Shown piece after piece: positions 8,669-17,200 of a stretch of DNA of 64,000 nucleotides. This DNA comes from Actinoplanes sp. KI2 (GTDB lineage: Bacteria; Actinomycetota; Actinomycetes; Mycobacteriales; Micromonosporaceae). The notes below the pieces were generated by a model. It was not told where the DNA came from and made no database searches. It saw only the letters and a program-made list of their open reading frames with translations. Made by a program: the position numbers and the translations under genes. The DNA lies in NCBI RefSeq assembly GCF_025630775.1, contig NZ_JAOSZE010000040.1, positions 40,223 through 104,222 of the forward strand. The letters are read 5' to 3'. The first letter of the stretch is position 1; each line of letters begins with the position of its first letter.

Positions 8669-9276
8669 GCACCCACCCCCGCTCCCAGGCAGTCACGCAG
8701 TCGGATCAGCCCGTCCCGCATCCGCGTCTTCACCGTCGGCAGCGGCGCGTTGAGCAGCTCCGCCACCTGCGGATAGCTGTGCCCCTGGTAGTAGGCCAGG
8801 GTCACCGCCTGCCGCTGCAACTCGGTCAGCTCGCTCAGGCAGGTGCGCACCTGCTGCCGCTCGAGGCGGCCGGAGACCTCGTCGGCGACGACGTCGTACG
8901 GTGTCTCGAGCGAGGCCGCCCCGACTCGTACGGTCCGGTCGACCGCCGCCTGTTCGGATCGCACCCGATCGACCGCCCGCCGGTGGGCGATCGTGAAGAC
9001 CCAGGCGGTCGCCGAGCCGCGGGCCGGGTCGAAACGGGCGGCCGTGCGCCACACCTCGACCAGGACCTCCTGGGCCACCTCCTCCGCCTGGGCCGGGTCG
9101 CGCAGAACGCGCCGGATCAGGCCGTAGACGCGGGGCGCGACCAGGTCGTAGAGCCGGCCGAAGGACTGCTCGTCGCCGCGGGCGACCGCCCGCAGCAGCT
9201 CACCGGCATCGGTCGGCTCCGGCGGGGGCACCGCTGCGAGGTGCTCCGGCCGGCGACTAGCGCCGCGTTCCGCCAT
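8665..9276 (-). CDS. sigK: ECF sigma factor, SigK-like
   Basis: 203 residues from the ATG at 9276, which has GGAGAGG 7 nt upstream (the frame could begin 11 codons earlier, without such an RBS). Region 2 reads FGRLYDLVAPRVYGLIRRVLRDPAQAEEV then VFTIAHRRAVDRVR. Region 4 reads LTELQRQAVTLAYYQG then YPQVAELLNAPLPTVKTRMRDGLIRLR, a normal helix-turn-helix. It is coupled by a 4-nt overlap to the RskA-type anti-sigma gene. The gene is divergent from the secreted subtilase at 9474, with about 197 bp between them, a good place for an autoregulated promoter, although I could not pick out a confident -35/-10 pair. Confidence 0.9.
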   Translation of the reverse strand: MAERGASRRPEHLAAVPPPEPTDAGELLRAVARGDEQSFGRLYDLVAPRVYGLIRRVLRDPAQAEEVAQEVLVEVWRTAARFDPARGSATAWVFTIAHRRAVDRVRSEQAAVDRTVRVGAASLETPYDVVADEVSGRLERQQVRTCLSELTELQRQAVTLAYYQGHSYPQVAELLNAPLPTVKTRMRDGLIRLRDCLGAGVGA

Positions 9277-9473
9277 AGGTCCGCCTCTCCACCGGTCACA
9301 TCGTCGCAAAGAATTCGGAGCCGGGCGGCTAGCGGATGGGAACAGGTTTTCGGCGGCCGCCAGACCTTCTCCGCCGCCGTGTCCGCTATCTCACATGGTC
9401 GGCTTCCCGTCCGAGCCGCCCCGGTCTCCTCCGGCACCATGATCCACAGATGCTGGGCGACTGGGGAGGCCAC

Positions 9474-12128
9474 ATGCACCAGAAGAGACGACTTGTCCGA
9501 TGGGGACGCTCGGGCTGGTTGATCCCGCTCGTCGTGGCGCTGGGCGCCGGGACGACCACGGTGCCGGCCACCGCCGCGCCGGCCACTACCTCGAGATATA
9601 TCGTGCGGCTCACCGCCGCGTCGCCGGAGACCCAGCGAGCCCGGGCGCGCGCCGCCGGCGTCACGATCCGCCGGCAGTTCACCGCCGCCCTGCCCGGCTT
9701 CACCGCCGATCTCACCCCGGCGGCGGCCGCGAGGCTGCGCCACGACCCCTCCGTCGTGGCCGTCGATCCGGTCCGCCGGATGCGGATCAGTGACACCGAG
9801 TCGAACGCCCCGTGGGGTCTCGACCGGGTCGACCAGCGCAAACTGCCGCTCGACACCAAGTACACCTGGACCGGCGGGGGCGCCGGCGTCACCGCGTACG
9901 TGGTGGACACCGGCGTGATGGCCAGCCACCAGGACTTCGGCGGCCGGGCCAGCGCGCCGATCAGCTTCGTGCCCGACGCGTTCGGCACCACCGACTGCCA
10001 CGGACACGGCACGCACGTGGCCGGCACCCTCGCCGGGACCACCTACGGCGTGGCGAAGAAGGCCACCATTGTCGGTGTCCGCGTCCTGGACTGCATGGGC
10101 AACGGTGACGATGAATGGATCATCGCGGGCCTGGACTGGGTGATCGCCCAGCACACCACCGGCCCGGCCGTGGTCAACATGAGCCTCGGCGGCGACCCGG
10201 ACCCGGCGCTGGAGCAGGCGGTGCAGGCGACGATCAACGACGGCATCACGGTGGTCGTCGCGGCCGGCAACGACGGCGCCGACGCCTGCCAGCACAGCCC
10301 GGCCCTGGTGCCGGCCGCGGTCACCGTCGGCGCGACGGACAGCACCGACGCGCTGACGAGCTGGTCCAACCGGGGCCCGTGCGTCGACCTGCTCGCGCCC
10401 GGCGACGAGATCCTGTCCGCCGGCAACGCGTACGACACGGCGAGCGCGACGATGTCCGGCACGTCGATGGCCACCCCGCACGTGGCCGGCGCCGCGGCGC
10501 TGATGCTCGGCCGGGAGCCGAAGCTCAGCCCGGCCGTGGTCGCCGCGCGACTGTCCTCCTCGGCCACCCCGGACAAGATCACCGGCGTCCCGGGTGACAC
10601 CCCGAACCTCCTGCTGTCCACGCTGACCACCCCGCTCGCGCTGGCCACCCCGGCGACCCGGCGGTTGCCGGACGCCCTGGTCAACCACGCCTACAGCGGC
10701 GCGCTGCGGGCGACCGGCGGGGTCGGCCCGTACACCTGGAGCGTCACCGGCGGCAGCCTGCCCGCCGGGCTGAAGCTGAGCACGTCGGGTGTCATCGCCG
10801 GGACGCCGACGGCCACGGCGGCGGCAACCCCGGTGACGGTACGTGTGCAGGACAGCGCCGCCAGTGCGGCCAGTTCCACCGTCACCGTCGCGGTCGGCAC
10901 TCCCGGGTTGCCGGCGCTGAACGAATCCGTCCCGGTGGTCCGCGGTCCGGGCGGCGGGCAACTCTCCAGCGACGCCGGCTCGCCCTCGGTGAGCGCCGAC
11001 GGCCGGTACGTCGCCTTCGTCTCCACTGCCGGTGGCCTCGCCGCCGGCGACACGAACAACGCCGCCGACGTCTTCGTCACCGATCTGACCACCGCGACCA
11101 CCACGCTGGTCAGCCACACGACCACCGGCGGAACGGCGGAGGGCGCCAGCGGGGAACCGGACATCTCCGCCGACGGCCGATGGATCGCGTTCGCCTCCGA
11201 CGCCCAGCTGACCGCCGACGACACCGACGACAGCAGCGACGTGTACCTCTTCGACCGCACCACCGGTACGGTCAAGGTGATCAGCCGCCTGGCCGGCAAG
11301 CCCGCGGCCGGCCACAGCCAGTCCCCCTCGATCAACGGCACCGGCACGTCGGTCGCCTACGTCTCCTCGGAGGCGAAGCTGTGGGGCGGCAAGGCCGGCA
11401 ACGTCACCAACCAGGTTCTGGTCACTACCGTCGCCAGTGGCGCGAACACGCTGGTCAGCGTCAACCGCAAGGGCGCCGCGGGGAATGACCACAGCAGCTC
11501 CCCGGTGCTCTCCGACGACGGCCGCTACGTCGGCTTCTCCTCCATGGCCACCGGCCTGAGCGCAGCCACCGGGCAGAACGCCTACACCTCGCACGCCTAC
11601 CGCCGGGACCTGACCGCCGGGACCACCGTCATGGCGTCGGCCTGGGCGAACGGCAGCGCCGACTCCTGGGGTGAGCTGCTCGACCTCTCCGCCGACGGCC
11701 GCTACGCCCTGTTCACCTCCATGGATCAGCTCGTCGACGTGGGCACGTTCTACACGCAGGCCTACTGGCGTGACCTGACCACCGGCGTCACCACGGTGGC
11801 CAGCCGGGACCCCGGCGCCGCCTTCACCAGCGACGAGATCAAGTCCGGCCGGCTGTCCGGGGACGGTACCCGCGCGATCATCGCGGTCCACGACTCCGAC
11901 GCCAACCGATCCACTCTGCTCTCGGTGAAGACGGCGGGCGGCGCTTCGGTCCGGTTGGGCGGCTGGTACACGCCGCTGCCCGACGACTTCACGGATACGC
12001 GCCGGGCCTGGGACGGCGCCGCCCTGTCCCGGGACGGGACCTACGCCGCCGTCGCGACCACCGACGGGTCCGCGGTGCCCGGCTACCTCAGCGGGCCGCT
12101 CTCGACCAGGGAGACCAGGCTCCACTGA
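9474..12128 (+). CDS. Secreted subtilase (S8) with Ig-like and TolB/PD40-like propeller C-terminus
   Basis: 884 residues. The ATG at 9474 has GGGGAGG 4 nt upstream and opens a signal peptide (WLIPLVVALGAGTTTVPATAAPA). An I9 propeptide follows (SRYIVRLTAASPETQ through DPSVVAVDPVRRM). The peptidase has its triad: Asp in AYVVDTGV, His in GHGTHVAGTLAG, oxyanion Asn in VAAGNDG and Ser in SGTSMATPHVAG. Residues about 390-480 are a putative Ig-like domain (GVGPYTWSVTGGSLPAGLKL, GVIAGTPTATA). The last 400 residues hold at least four SADGRYVAF-type PD40 blades (for example VSADGRYVAFVST, ISADGRWIAFASD, LSDDGRYVGFSSM, LSADGRYALFTS). It is most likely an extracellular protease whose propeller binds substrate or wall. 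It lies divergent from sigK. Confidence 0.9.
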   Translation: MHQKRRLVRWGRSGWLIPLVVALGAGTTTVPATAAPATTSRYIVRLTAASPETQRARARAAGVTIRRQFTAALPGFTADLTPAAAARLRHDPSVVAVDPVRRMRISDTESNAPWGLDRVDQRKLPLDTKYTWTGGGAGVTAYVVDTGVMASHQDFGGRASAPISFVPDAFGTTDCHGHGTHVAGTLAGTTYGVAKKATIVGVRVLDCMGNGDDEWIIAGLDWVIAQHTTGPAVVNMSLGGDPDPALEQAVQATINDGITVVVAAGNDGADACQHSPALVPAAVTVGATDSTDALTSWSNRGPCVDLLAPGDEILSAGNAYDTASATMSGTSMATPHVAGAAALMLGREPKLSPAVVAARLSSSATPDKITGVPGDTPNLLLSTLTTPLALATPATRRLPDALVNHAYSGALRATGGVGPYTWSVTGGSLPAGLKLSTSGVIAGTPTATAAATPVTVRVQDSAASAASSTVTVAVGTPGLPALNESVPVVRGPGGGQLSSDAGSPSVSADGRYVAFVSTAGGLAAGDTNNAADVFVTDLTTATTTLVSHTTTGGTAEGASGEPDISADGRWIAFASDAQLTADDTDDSSDVYLFDRTTGTVKVISRLAGKPAAGHSQSPSINGTGTSVAYVSSEAKLWGGKAGNVTNQVLVTTVASGANTLVSVNRKGAAGNDHSSSPVLSDDGRYVGFSSMATGLSAATGQNAYTSHAYRRDLTAGTTVMASAWANGSADSWGELLDLSADGRYALFTSMDQLVDVGTFYTQAYWRDLTTGVTTVASRDPGAAFTSDEIKSGRLSGDGTRAIIAVHDSDANRSTLLSVKTAGGASVRLGGWYTPLPDDFTDTRRAWDGAALSRDGTYAAVATTDGSAVPGYLSGPLSTRETRLH

Positions 12129-12130
12129 GC

Positions 12131-12168
12131 CGGGGCGGGTGCGGCCGGAGCGAGCCGCACCCGCCCCG
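12131..12168 (+). terminator. Strong hairpin terminator after subtilase
   Basis: Perfect 15-bp stem CGGGGCGGGTGCGGC / GCCGCACCCGCCCCG with an 8-nt loop, 2 nt after the subtilase stop. Confidence 0.85.
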
Positions 12169-12228
12169 TTCGGGTTACCGCGCACCATCGAGGCCCGAAA
12201 CGCACCCTTTCGGACCTATCGTCCCCTT

Positions 12229-13428
12229 ATGCTCCTCACTGGTTCTCGGCAGCGCCCCTTCTGGCGGCTGTCCCTGGGTTTGTTGCTCTCGGGCGCGCTG
12301 ACCCTCGCGGCGACGCCCGTAGCCGCGGCCGTCCCGCTGATCTCGGCCAAGCCGGACCGTACCGTCGGCTTCGACGGCCTGGTGTACGCCAGCGCCCAGG
12401 TCGGAACGACGGTCTATCTGGGTGGCAACTTCACGCACGCGATCGTCGACGGGAAGCCGGTCGCCCGTAAGCGGCTCGCCGCGGTGGACACCCGCACCGG
12501 CCAGTTGCTGCCGTGGGCACCGCGGTCGGACGGAACGGTGCTGGCGGTGACCGTCGCCGGATCCACTCTGTACGTCACCGGCACGTTCACCACCATCGCC
12601 GGCCTGCCCCGCGCCGGGCTGGCCGGCATCAACCTGTCCACCGGCAACGTCGGCCCGCTCCAGCACACGATCACCGGGACCCCGCGGGCGCTGGCCGCGA
12701 CCGCCGGCCGGCTCTTCGTGGGTGGCGACTTCACGAAGGTGGACGGGCGTGCCGCCCCGAACCTGGCGGCGTTCCGCCTGTCCGACGGCGCCGTCGACAC
12801 CGGCTTCCGGGGCAGTGCCAACAAAAAGGTGCAGGTGCTGTACGCCGCGGGCCCGCGGCTGTACGTCGGCGGCTACTTCACGAGTCTCAACAACGTGACC
12901 GGGACCGGTCGCCTTGCCGCCCTGCGGCCGGCCGACGGGCAGGTCGACCCGCAGTTCCGGTCGGCCACCCCCTATCCGGTCTACGCCCTGACGGCCACCG
13001 CCGATCGGTTGTTCGCCGCACTGGCCGGCCCGGGTGGACGGGTGGTCGCGTACCAGCCCAACGGGACGCTGATGTGGAGCAGCGTCACGGACGGCGACGT
13101 GCAGGCGATCACATATCTGAACGGCGCCATCTATGCCGGCGGACATTTCACCGTGGTCTGCCCGACGCCGTTCGCCTCGGCGACCGCCTGGTGCAAGGTC
13201 ACGAAGCTGGACCACCCGAAGTTGGCCGCCTGGGATCCCGCCACCGGCGCGGTGCTCGCCTGGAATCCGCAGAGCAACGGCAAGTGGGGCGTGCTCACGC
13301 TGGGCGCCGACCCGGTCCGCCGGACGATCACGGTCGGCGGCGACTTCACGGCGTTCGGCACCGCGGCCCGCCTGCGCTTCGCCAAGTTCGGCGCCTGCGC
13401 GTACGGCTGCGGCCAACCGGGTCGCTGA
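12229..13428 (+). CDS. Secreted beta-propeller protein (DUF5122-like repeats)
   Basis: 399 residues. The ATG at 12229 starts a signal peptide (SLGLLLSGALTLAATPVAAA). No Shine-Dalgarno is visible; instead TATCGT (12217-12222) lies 6 nt upstream, as in leaderless actinobacterial transcripts. The mature protein is a run of blade-like repeats with the pattern VYLGGNFT, LYVTGTFTTIAG, LFVGGDFTKVDG, LYVGGYFTSLNNV, IYAGGHFTVV and ITVGGDFTAFG, each followed by a line such as LAAVDTRTGQLLPW. This is the delta-60/DUF5122 type of propeller found in many secreted actinobacterial proteins. No catalytic residues were recognised. Binding or structural roles outside the cell are likely. Confidence 0.82.
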   Translation: MLLTGSRQRPFWRLSLGLLLSGALTLAATPVAAAVPLISAKPDRTVGFDGLVYASAQVGTTVYLGGNFTHAIVDGKPVARKRLAAVDTRTGQLLPWAPRSDGTVLAVTVAGSTLYVTGTFTTIAGLPRAGLAGINLSTGNVGPLQHTITGTPRALAATAGRLFVGGDFTKVDGRAAPNLAAFRLSDGAVDTGFRGSANKKVQVLYAAGPRLYVGGYFTSLNNVTGTGRLAALRPADGQVDPQFRSATPYPVYALTATADRLFAALAGPGGRVVAYQPNGTLMWSSVTDGDVQAITYLNGAIYAGGHFTVVCPTPFASATAWCKVTKLDHPKLAAWDPATGAVLAWNPQSNGKWGVLTLGADPVRRTITVGGDFTAFGTAARLRFAKFGACAYGCGQPGR

Positions 13429-13436
13429 TCGAGGCC

Positions 13437-13468
13437 ACGGCCCGTCCCGGCGAACAGGGACGGGCCGT
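13437..13468. terminator. Bidirectional terminator between propeller and cyclophilin genes
   Basis: Perfect 12-bp stem ACGGCCCGTCCC / GGGACGGGCCGT with an 8-nt loop, centred between two convergent genes, so it can serve both. Confidence 0.85.
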
Positions 13469-13478
13469 GAATCAGCGG

Positions 13479-14198
13479 TCAGGGGAGCGCCAGGGCCCGG
13501 ATGATCTCGGTGCGCCGAGCCGGCGGGCCGTCGACGGGCGCCGGATCGTCGGGGGTGGGCTGCACGCCCCCGGCGGCGACCCGGTCGAGGGTGCACAGGC
13601 CGGCCGGATCGACCGTACCGAAGATCGTGTAGTTCGGCCGGAGCGCGGAGTTGGCGTAGACCAGGAAGAACTGGCTGCCGTTGGTGTCCGGCCCGGCGTT
13701 GGCCATGGCCAGCACGCCCCGCGCGTAGACGCGCCGGACCCCGGTGGGGTCGGTCGGCGCGGGCGGCAGGTTCGTCGGCAGTTCGTCCCTGTATTGGTAG
13801 CCGGGACCGCCCTCACCGGTGCCGGTCGGGTCGCCGCACTGCAGCACGCTCAGCGTCGGGTACGCGGTCAGCCGATGGCAGATCGTGCGGTCGTAGAAGC
13901 GGTGCCGGACGAGGTGCAGGAAGCTCTGCACCGTGCACGGCGCAGCGGCCCGGTCGAGGCGCAGCGGGATCGGGCCGAGGTTGGTGAACAGCACCGTGTG
14001 GACGGTGCCGCGGCTCGGCGTCGGCGACGGGTCGCGAGGCAGCGGCACCGGGCGCGCGGCGGGGTCGTCGGGTGTCGGCGTGTACTGGCAGGGGCCGGCG
14101 GTGGGCTGGGTGGGATCGGCGCCGGCCGCCAGTGCCGGCGTTGCGCCACCCACGCCGAGCACGACCACGGTGCAGACCACGGCAAGTGTTCGAATCAC
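13479..14198 (-). CDS. Secreted cyclophilin-type peptidyl-prolyl isomerase
   Basis: 239 residues from a GTG at 14198. A signal peptide (MIRTLAVVCTVVVLGVGGATPALA) precedes a Pro/Thr-rich linker. The cyclophilin core reads VLFTNLGPIPLRLDRAAAPCTVQSFLHLVRHRFYD, QCGDPTGTGEGGPGYQYRDE, RGVLAMANAGPDTNGSQFFLVY and YTIFGTVDPAG. The GSQFF and MAN motifs of the active site are kept. The catalytic Arg of classical cyclophilins (in FHRxI) is replaced by RTICHRLT, as in other bacterial secreted members. It probably folds exported proteins at proline bonds. The cysteines near residues 38, 88, 107, 121 and 203 may form disulfides outside the cell. Confidence 0.88.
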   Translation of the reverse strand: MIRTLAVVCTVVVLGVGGATPALAAGADPTQPTAGPCQYTPTPDDPAARPVPLPRDPSPTPSRGTVHTVLFTNLGPIPLRLDRAAAPCTVQSFLHLVRHRFYDRTICHRLTAYPTLSVLQCGDPTGTGEGGPGYQYRDELPTNLPPAPTDPTGVRRVYARGVLAMANAGPDTNGSQFFLVYANSALRPNYTIFGTVDPAGLCTLDRVAAGGVQPTPDDPAPVDGPPARRTEIIRALALP

Positions 14199-14254
14199 CC
14201 GCCCTGTCTAATCGATGCCCATTGATACGGTCAAGCCACCCGACTTCTAACGGA

Positions 14255-14260
14255 TATAAC
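14255..14260 (+). promoter_or_regulatory. Possible -10 (TATAAC) for the giant kinase gene
   Basis: TATAAC at 14255-14260 sits in an AT-richer stretch (14245-14280) 26 nt before the ATG at 14287. No convincing -35 hexamer is visible at normal spacing, so the assignment is weak. Confidence 0.3.
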
Positions 14261-14286
14261 GTACATAAGGTGGCAGTATCCGGCTT

Positions 14287-17200
14287 ATGGCAGAGGAGTC
14301 GCTGTACCGCAGCGAGCGGACGCAGGTCCTCCGCCGGCCCGCCCCGGACGGCACGGTGATATGCAAACGCACCACCGGCGCCGGCGCGATCCGCCGCATC
14401 GACCGCGAACGGGCCGTGCTGCGCCATCTCGCCGGCATCCCGGGGGTGCCACGCCTGGCCGGGCGACAGGGCCGCCAGTCTCTCGTCCTGCTCGACGACG
14501 GCGGCCGGACGGCCGACGGCGAGCGGTTCCCGATGCCCCGCCTGCTCGAGATCGCCCGCGCGCTCACCGGCGTGGTCGCCGCCATTCATCAGGCCGACGT
14601 CGTGCACCGCGACATCACCCCGGCCAACCTGATCATCGGCGAGTCCGGGGCGCCGGTGCTGATCGACTTCGAGTTCGCGCTGACCGGACCGGAGGCGCGA
14701 AACGGCTCCGCGCCGCCGGACGAACCGGTCGGCACCCTCGGCTATCTGCCACCCGAGCAGACCGGCCGGCTGCGGCTGGCCGTCGACCGGCGCGCCGACC
14801 TGTACGGGCTCGGCGCCACCCTGTACGCGCTGGCCACCGGCTTCCCGCCGTTCCCGGGTGACGACCCGCTGGAGCTGATCCGCGACACCCTGGTCCGGAC
14901 GCCCACATTCCCCGCGGACCTGACGCCGGATCTCCCCCGCGGGTTCAGCGATATCCTCATGCGGCTGCTGGAGAAGGACCCGGAACGGCGGTACCAGAGC
15001 GCCGAGGGTCTGGCCCACGACCTGCTCCACTTCTCCGACGGCGCGGCGGACGGCTGGTGCCTCGGCGAGCGCGACTTCCCCGCGGTGCTCACCGCGCCGG
15101 GCCACCTGGTCGGCCGCGACCCGGAGGTCGGCCGGCTGGTCGCGGCCCTCGACGCGGCGCAGGCCGGCGGCGCCGCCGTGCTGGTCTCCGGGCCGCCCGG
15201 AATCGGCAAGAGTGCCCTGGTGAACGCCTTGCGCCCGACGGTCACCGACCGTGGCGGCTGGTTCCTCACTGGCAAGTACGACCAGTTCCGCACCGGGACG
15301 GGCAGCGGTGGTGTCACCCGCGCCATGCGCCAACTGGCCGGGTTGGTGCTCGCCGAGCCGGAGGCGGAGATGGCCGTGGACCGGCAGCTGCTGGCCGCGG
15401 CGCTCGGGCCCAACACCGCGGTCGCCACCTACCTGATCCCCGAGATGGCCACTCTCATGGGCGGGCCGGACGAGGGCGGCTCCGACGGTCAGGGCCTGGC
15501 CCCGGGCCGGATCACCGCCACGGTCGTCGCGACCCTGCGGGCCGTCGCGGCACGCCGCCCGATCGTCCTGGCCCTCGACGACCTGCAATGGAGCAGCAGC
15601 TCGGCGCTGCGGGTGATGGACGCCATCGTCACGACCGCACCGACGGTCCCCGGGCTGCTGTTCGTCGCCACCTACCGCGACCAGGAGGTCGGCCCCGACC
15701 ACCCGCTGTGGCCGATGGCCGCGCGCTGGGCGCGGGAGGGCCGGATCACCGCGCCGGTGCGGCTCGCCGGGCTCGCCGAGGCCGGCCTCGGCGAACTGGT
15801 CGCCGCCGTCCTGCGGATGGCCCCGGCCGCCGTCGCCCGTCTCGCCGGCTCGATCGGCCAGGGCAGCGGCGGCAACCCGTACGCCACCGTCGAGCTGCTC
15901 AACGCGTTGCGCGCGGACGGGCTGCTGGTGCTCACCGACGCGGGCTGGAGCTGGGACGAGGAGGCGGTGTCCGCGTTCACCGGCCGGCATCGCCTGCCCG
16001 AACTGCTCGCCGCGCGCATCGAGCAGCTGCCACCGCCCACCCGCCAGGTGCTCACCGCCCTGGCCTGCCTGGGCGGTGACGTCCGGCTGGCGCTGCTGGC
16101 CGTCGCGCTCCGGCAGACCGAGCCGGAACTCGTCCAGGGCCTGGCGCCCGCCGCCACGGAGCGGCTGGTCGCGCTGGACCGCGGCGCGGCGGCCGCCGAT
16201 ACGGTCCGGTTCCGGCACGACCTCATCCACCGGGCCGCCCACGAGGACCTGGCCGTCGCCGAACGGGACCGGCTCCAGATCACCATCGCCCGGCGGCTCG
16301 CACCCTGCCCGGACTACCGGCAGGAGGCGGCCGAACAGTATCTGGCGATCGCCGGCCGGATCGACGCGCACCGCGAGCTACGCTCCGCCGCTGCCCTGCT
16401 GCACGCGGCCGGCCGGCGCTCCTTCGGCCTGACCAACTACCCGATCGCCGAGGAGCTGCTGTCCACCGCGGACGACCTGGCCGCGCGGGCCGGCGGGATC
16501 GCGCCGCTGCGCAACGCGATCGCCGTGGACCGGCACGCCGTGCTGTTCTGCCTGGGCCGCCTCGACGAGGCCGACGAGGTCTACCGGGAGCTGAGTGACC
16601 GCCACCCCGACGTGCTCACCCTGGCCGGCGCCACCGCCTCCCAGATCAACAGCCTGATGCAGCGCGCCCGCTCCCGGACCGCCATCGAGCTGGGCCTGGG
16701 CGTGCTGCGCCAGTTCGGCATCGAGCCACCCGCGGACCTCGCACCGTACGTCGAGGCGGGCCTGGACCGGCTGTACGACTGGGCCGCCGACCTGGCGACC
16801 GGCGAGCCGGACCTCGGCGAGACCACCGACCCGCGGATCATCGCGGCCGGCCGGCTGATGAACCGGCTGCTCACGCCGACCTTCCTGGTGGACCCGCTGC
16901 TGAACGCGTGGCTGGTGGTCGAGGCACGGGACATGTGGACGCGCCACGGCATCTGTGCACCGTTCCTCGTCACGCTCGGCGCCGCCCTGAACGTCATGGT
17001 CGACCTGCGCGACGACTACCGCACCGGCTACCTGATCTCCGGACAGATGGTCGCCGCGGCCGTCCGGCACGGATACCGCGCGGAGACGGCGATCCTCCAG
17101 TTCCAATACCTGTGCTACAACGCGCCCTGGCACGAGCCGCTCGAGGATCTGCTCGACGACACGTTCCGGGCCCGCGACGAGCTGGTGGCGGCCGGCGACC

